Assembly: GCA_035411585.1 (NCBI GenBank)
Contig: DAONTI010000007.1
Span: forward strand, 66,075-130,074
Length of the DNA stretch: 64,000 nt
Direction: 5' to 3'
Source of the DNA: MWDV01 sp002070715
GTDB taxonomy: Bacteria > Verrucomicrobiota > Verrucomicrobiia > Limisphaerales > MWDV01
A model generated the notes under the pieces. It was not told the origin of the DNA, did not search any database, and worked only from the letters and a program-made list of their open reading frames with translations. Of the stretch, positions 62,741 to 64,000 are shown piece after piece (the first letter of the stretch is position 1; every line of letters begins with the position of its first letter). The position numbers were made by a program, and so were the translations under genes.

Positions 62741-64000
62741 TTAATTGGTCCAATATAAACCGGTTGTGACCCTTGCGAGGGTGAGAACCACGTTGGAATT
62801 TGAGATGCCAAAGTGGATCCGATTGAACTGGCACCAGTCCCTGGTGCCACGCCATATTCGTAAAAAGCACCAGTAGCCATCTTCCATGCAGTTTCAGTTG
62901 AGATGTTATTGATAGTGCCATTCTCGGCTTTTGTCACAATCTGCCGGAAAACTTGTAGGTCGCTTCCACGTCCAGCATTGACTCCGGCAATCTTCGGGCG
63001 TCCGGGAATAAATCCAGTTGCAGCACCCAAGCCGGTATCAATAACCAACGAAGTCGCATCAAATGAATCTTGCTTTCCGGTCGCCAATTTTAAGCCTTGA
63101 GTTGTCAGATTGCCAGCGGCCCCTCCTGCTGCACCTGCAAGAAAAGGATTTGCTGTGTAAAGCAAAGTCTCTCCTGCAACTGCTCCGCCTACAAACGCGC
63201 CGGTGTAGTCTTCCCATGTGCTGCTGTTTCCAGTTATCAAGTCTCCAACAAATCGCCCGCCCACTCCAATAATTCCACCGACGCCAGTAAAGATTGCATC
63301 GTCTATCCCAAACCAAAGACCCGAAGGGTCGGTGAATTGAATCGGATCGCCATTTGCGTAAGCGTAAAAGTTCAGCCCGCCGGCGAAGCCCGCCGGGTCG
63401 GCGTTGAGGAAGCGGCACAGATACGGGTTATAGTAGCGCGCCCGCATGTAGAGCAGGCCGTTGGCATCGGTCTGCACGCCGTAACGCCCGTTGAACAAAA
63501 ACGGCGTGTCCGTGTTGCCAGTGCGGTAGGTCGTCGTGCCGTAGGGCGAGTATTCGATCCGGTCGGTGACGATGCCATTGCCATCAGTCAAGGCGACGGT
63601 GCTGCCGCGATAATCGTAATGGTAGGTGCGGGTGCTGGTTTCCACGCCGCCAGCGGTTTCGTTCACTTCATACAGCAATCCCACCCCATACACGTAAAAC
63701 GTCTTGCTGCCATCCGGCTTGGTGCGAACCAGCACTTGCGACAGCGCGGCATTGGGATTGACGACAAAGCGCGTCACGTTCGCGCCATTGGTGATGGCCA
63801 CCCGGTTGGCGGACGGGTCGTAACCGTAATTCAATCCGCCCGCGCTTAACAAACGGTTCCGGGCGTCATACGTGTAATTGACGAACGTGGGGGTGGTCAG
63901 CGGACCGTGGATCAGGTTGCCATCGGCATCATAAGTCACGCCGCTGCCGTTGAACGTTGCGATTTGATTGTCGGCATTGTAGGTCATCACGCGCGCGGGC
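62737..64000 (-). CDS. Rhs polymorphic toxin, 3' part
   Basis: Open to the window edge; 420 codons visible. YD repeats (VTYDADGNLIHGP, FVNYTYDARNRLLSAG), the Rhs core HYDYRGSTVALTDGNGIVTD, RYYNPYLCRFLNADPAGFAG, and the core end GDPIQFTDPSGLW (63313-63330) are visible. The last 190 residues are the variable toxin domain: Gly/Ala-rich FVGGAVAGETLLYTANPFLA, then VNAGRGSDLQVFRQIVTKAE and WKMATGAFYEYGVAPGTGAS. I do not recognise a known toxin fold. Likely a secreted or cell-surface interbacterial effector. Confidence 0.92.
   Translation of the reverse strand, partial: PARVMTYNADNQIATFNGSGVTYDADGNLIHGPLTTPTFVNYTYDARNRLLSAGGLNYGYDPSANRVAITNGANVTRFVVNPNAALSQVLVRTKPDGSKTFYVYGVGLLYEVNETAGGVETSTRTYHYDYRGSTVALTDGNGIVTDRIEYSPYGTTTYRTGNTDTPFLFNGRYGVQTDANGLLYMRARYYNPYLCRFLNADPAGFAGGLNFYAYANGDPIQFTDPSGLWFGIDDAIFTGVGGIIGVGGRFVGDLITGNSSTWEDYTGAFVGGAVAGETLLYTANPFLAGAAGGAAGNLTTQGLKLATGKQDSFDATSLVIDTGLGAATGFIPGRPKIAGVNAGRGSDLQVFRQIVTKAENGTINNISTETAWKMATGAFYEYGVAPGTGASSIGSTLASQIPTWFSPSQGSQPVYIGPIK

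Overview
The window is a high-GC bacterial chromosome segment that looks like Verrucomicrobiota, probably the Pedosphaera/Limisphaera side of the phylum. This is inferred from gene content, not from a database search. Pointers are a secreted family with a YSLNVVGYYNV-type mature start, an H-X9-DG prepilin, a PEP-CTERM protein, large Ig/lectin/jelly-roll secreted proteins sharing a C-terminal W...FFRL segment, many hairpin repeats between genes, and a ribosomal-protein cluster lacking rpmD and adk.

Layout. 1-2415: end of a secreted CocE/NonD-type hydrolase, a decayed transposase and a BON-domain membrane protein. 2658-15684: one uninterrupted plus-strand ribosomal superoperon (rplB, rpsS, rplV, rpsC, rplP, rpmC, rpsQ, rplN, rplX, rplE, rpsN, rpsH, rplF, rplR, rpsE, rplO, secY, map, infA, rpmJ, rpsM, rpsK, rpsD, rpoA, rplQ) closed by a strong terminator. 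It starts at rplB: rpsJ, rplC, rplD and rplW are not upstream. 15868-21522: a coiled-coil protein of unknown role, two metallophosphoesterases, a DUF6580-type membrane protein and a frameshifted RluA-type pseudouridine synthase. 21835-23144: two small secreted proteins in an AT-richer patch. 23145-27484: a GDSG-containing lipoprotein candidate, a repeat field, a DUF1638 protein and a DUF1080 protein. 27710-31535: rpsO-pnp and a MqnD-like protein.

31591-38992: a four-gene, translationally coupled type II secretion/type IV pilus-like module (secretin, PilO-like, fused PilM-PilN-like, GspE/PilB ATPase) with a divergent prepilin. 39067-44640: a very large secreted adhesin or lectin-like gene split by one extra C, then a nucleoside hydrolase. 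44751-50166: thioredoxin, DUF6132, DUF2892, RND adaptor and RND pump in one direction, divergent from a family 4-type uracil-DNA glycosylase. 51399-57388: two big secreted proteins, one of stacked jelly-roll domains and one resembling a polysaccharide-active enzyme. 57832-62259: a Phd-type antitoxin with a truncated PIN toxin, PagL-like lipid A deacylase, sialidase-like protein, a tandem hairpin repeat and an outer-membrane barrel. 62294-64000: the 3' end of an Rhs polymorphic toxin overlapping by four bases with a small membrane protein that is a natural immunity candidate.

Themes. The ribosomal cluster is the housekeeping core. The rest is mostly envelope and secretion biology: a secretion machine, its prepilin, and several exported proteins, three of which share a related C-terminal segment. 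Intergenic space carries two duplicated hairpin modules (period about 430-440 bp) in which paired bases change together between copies, so the fold, rather than the sequence alone, appears to be conserved.
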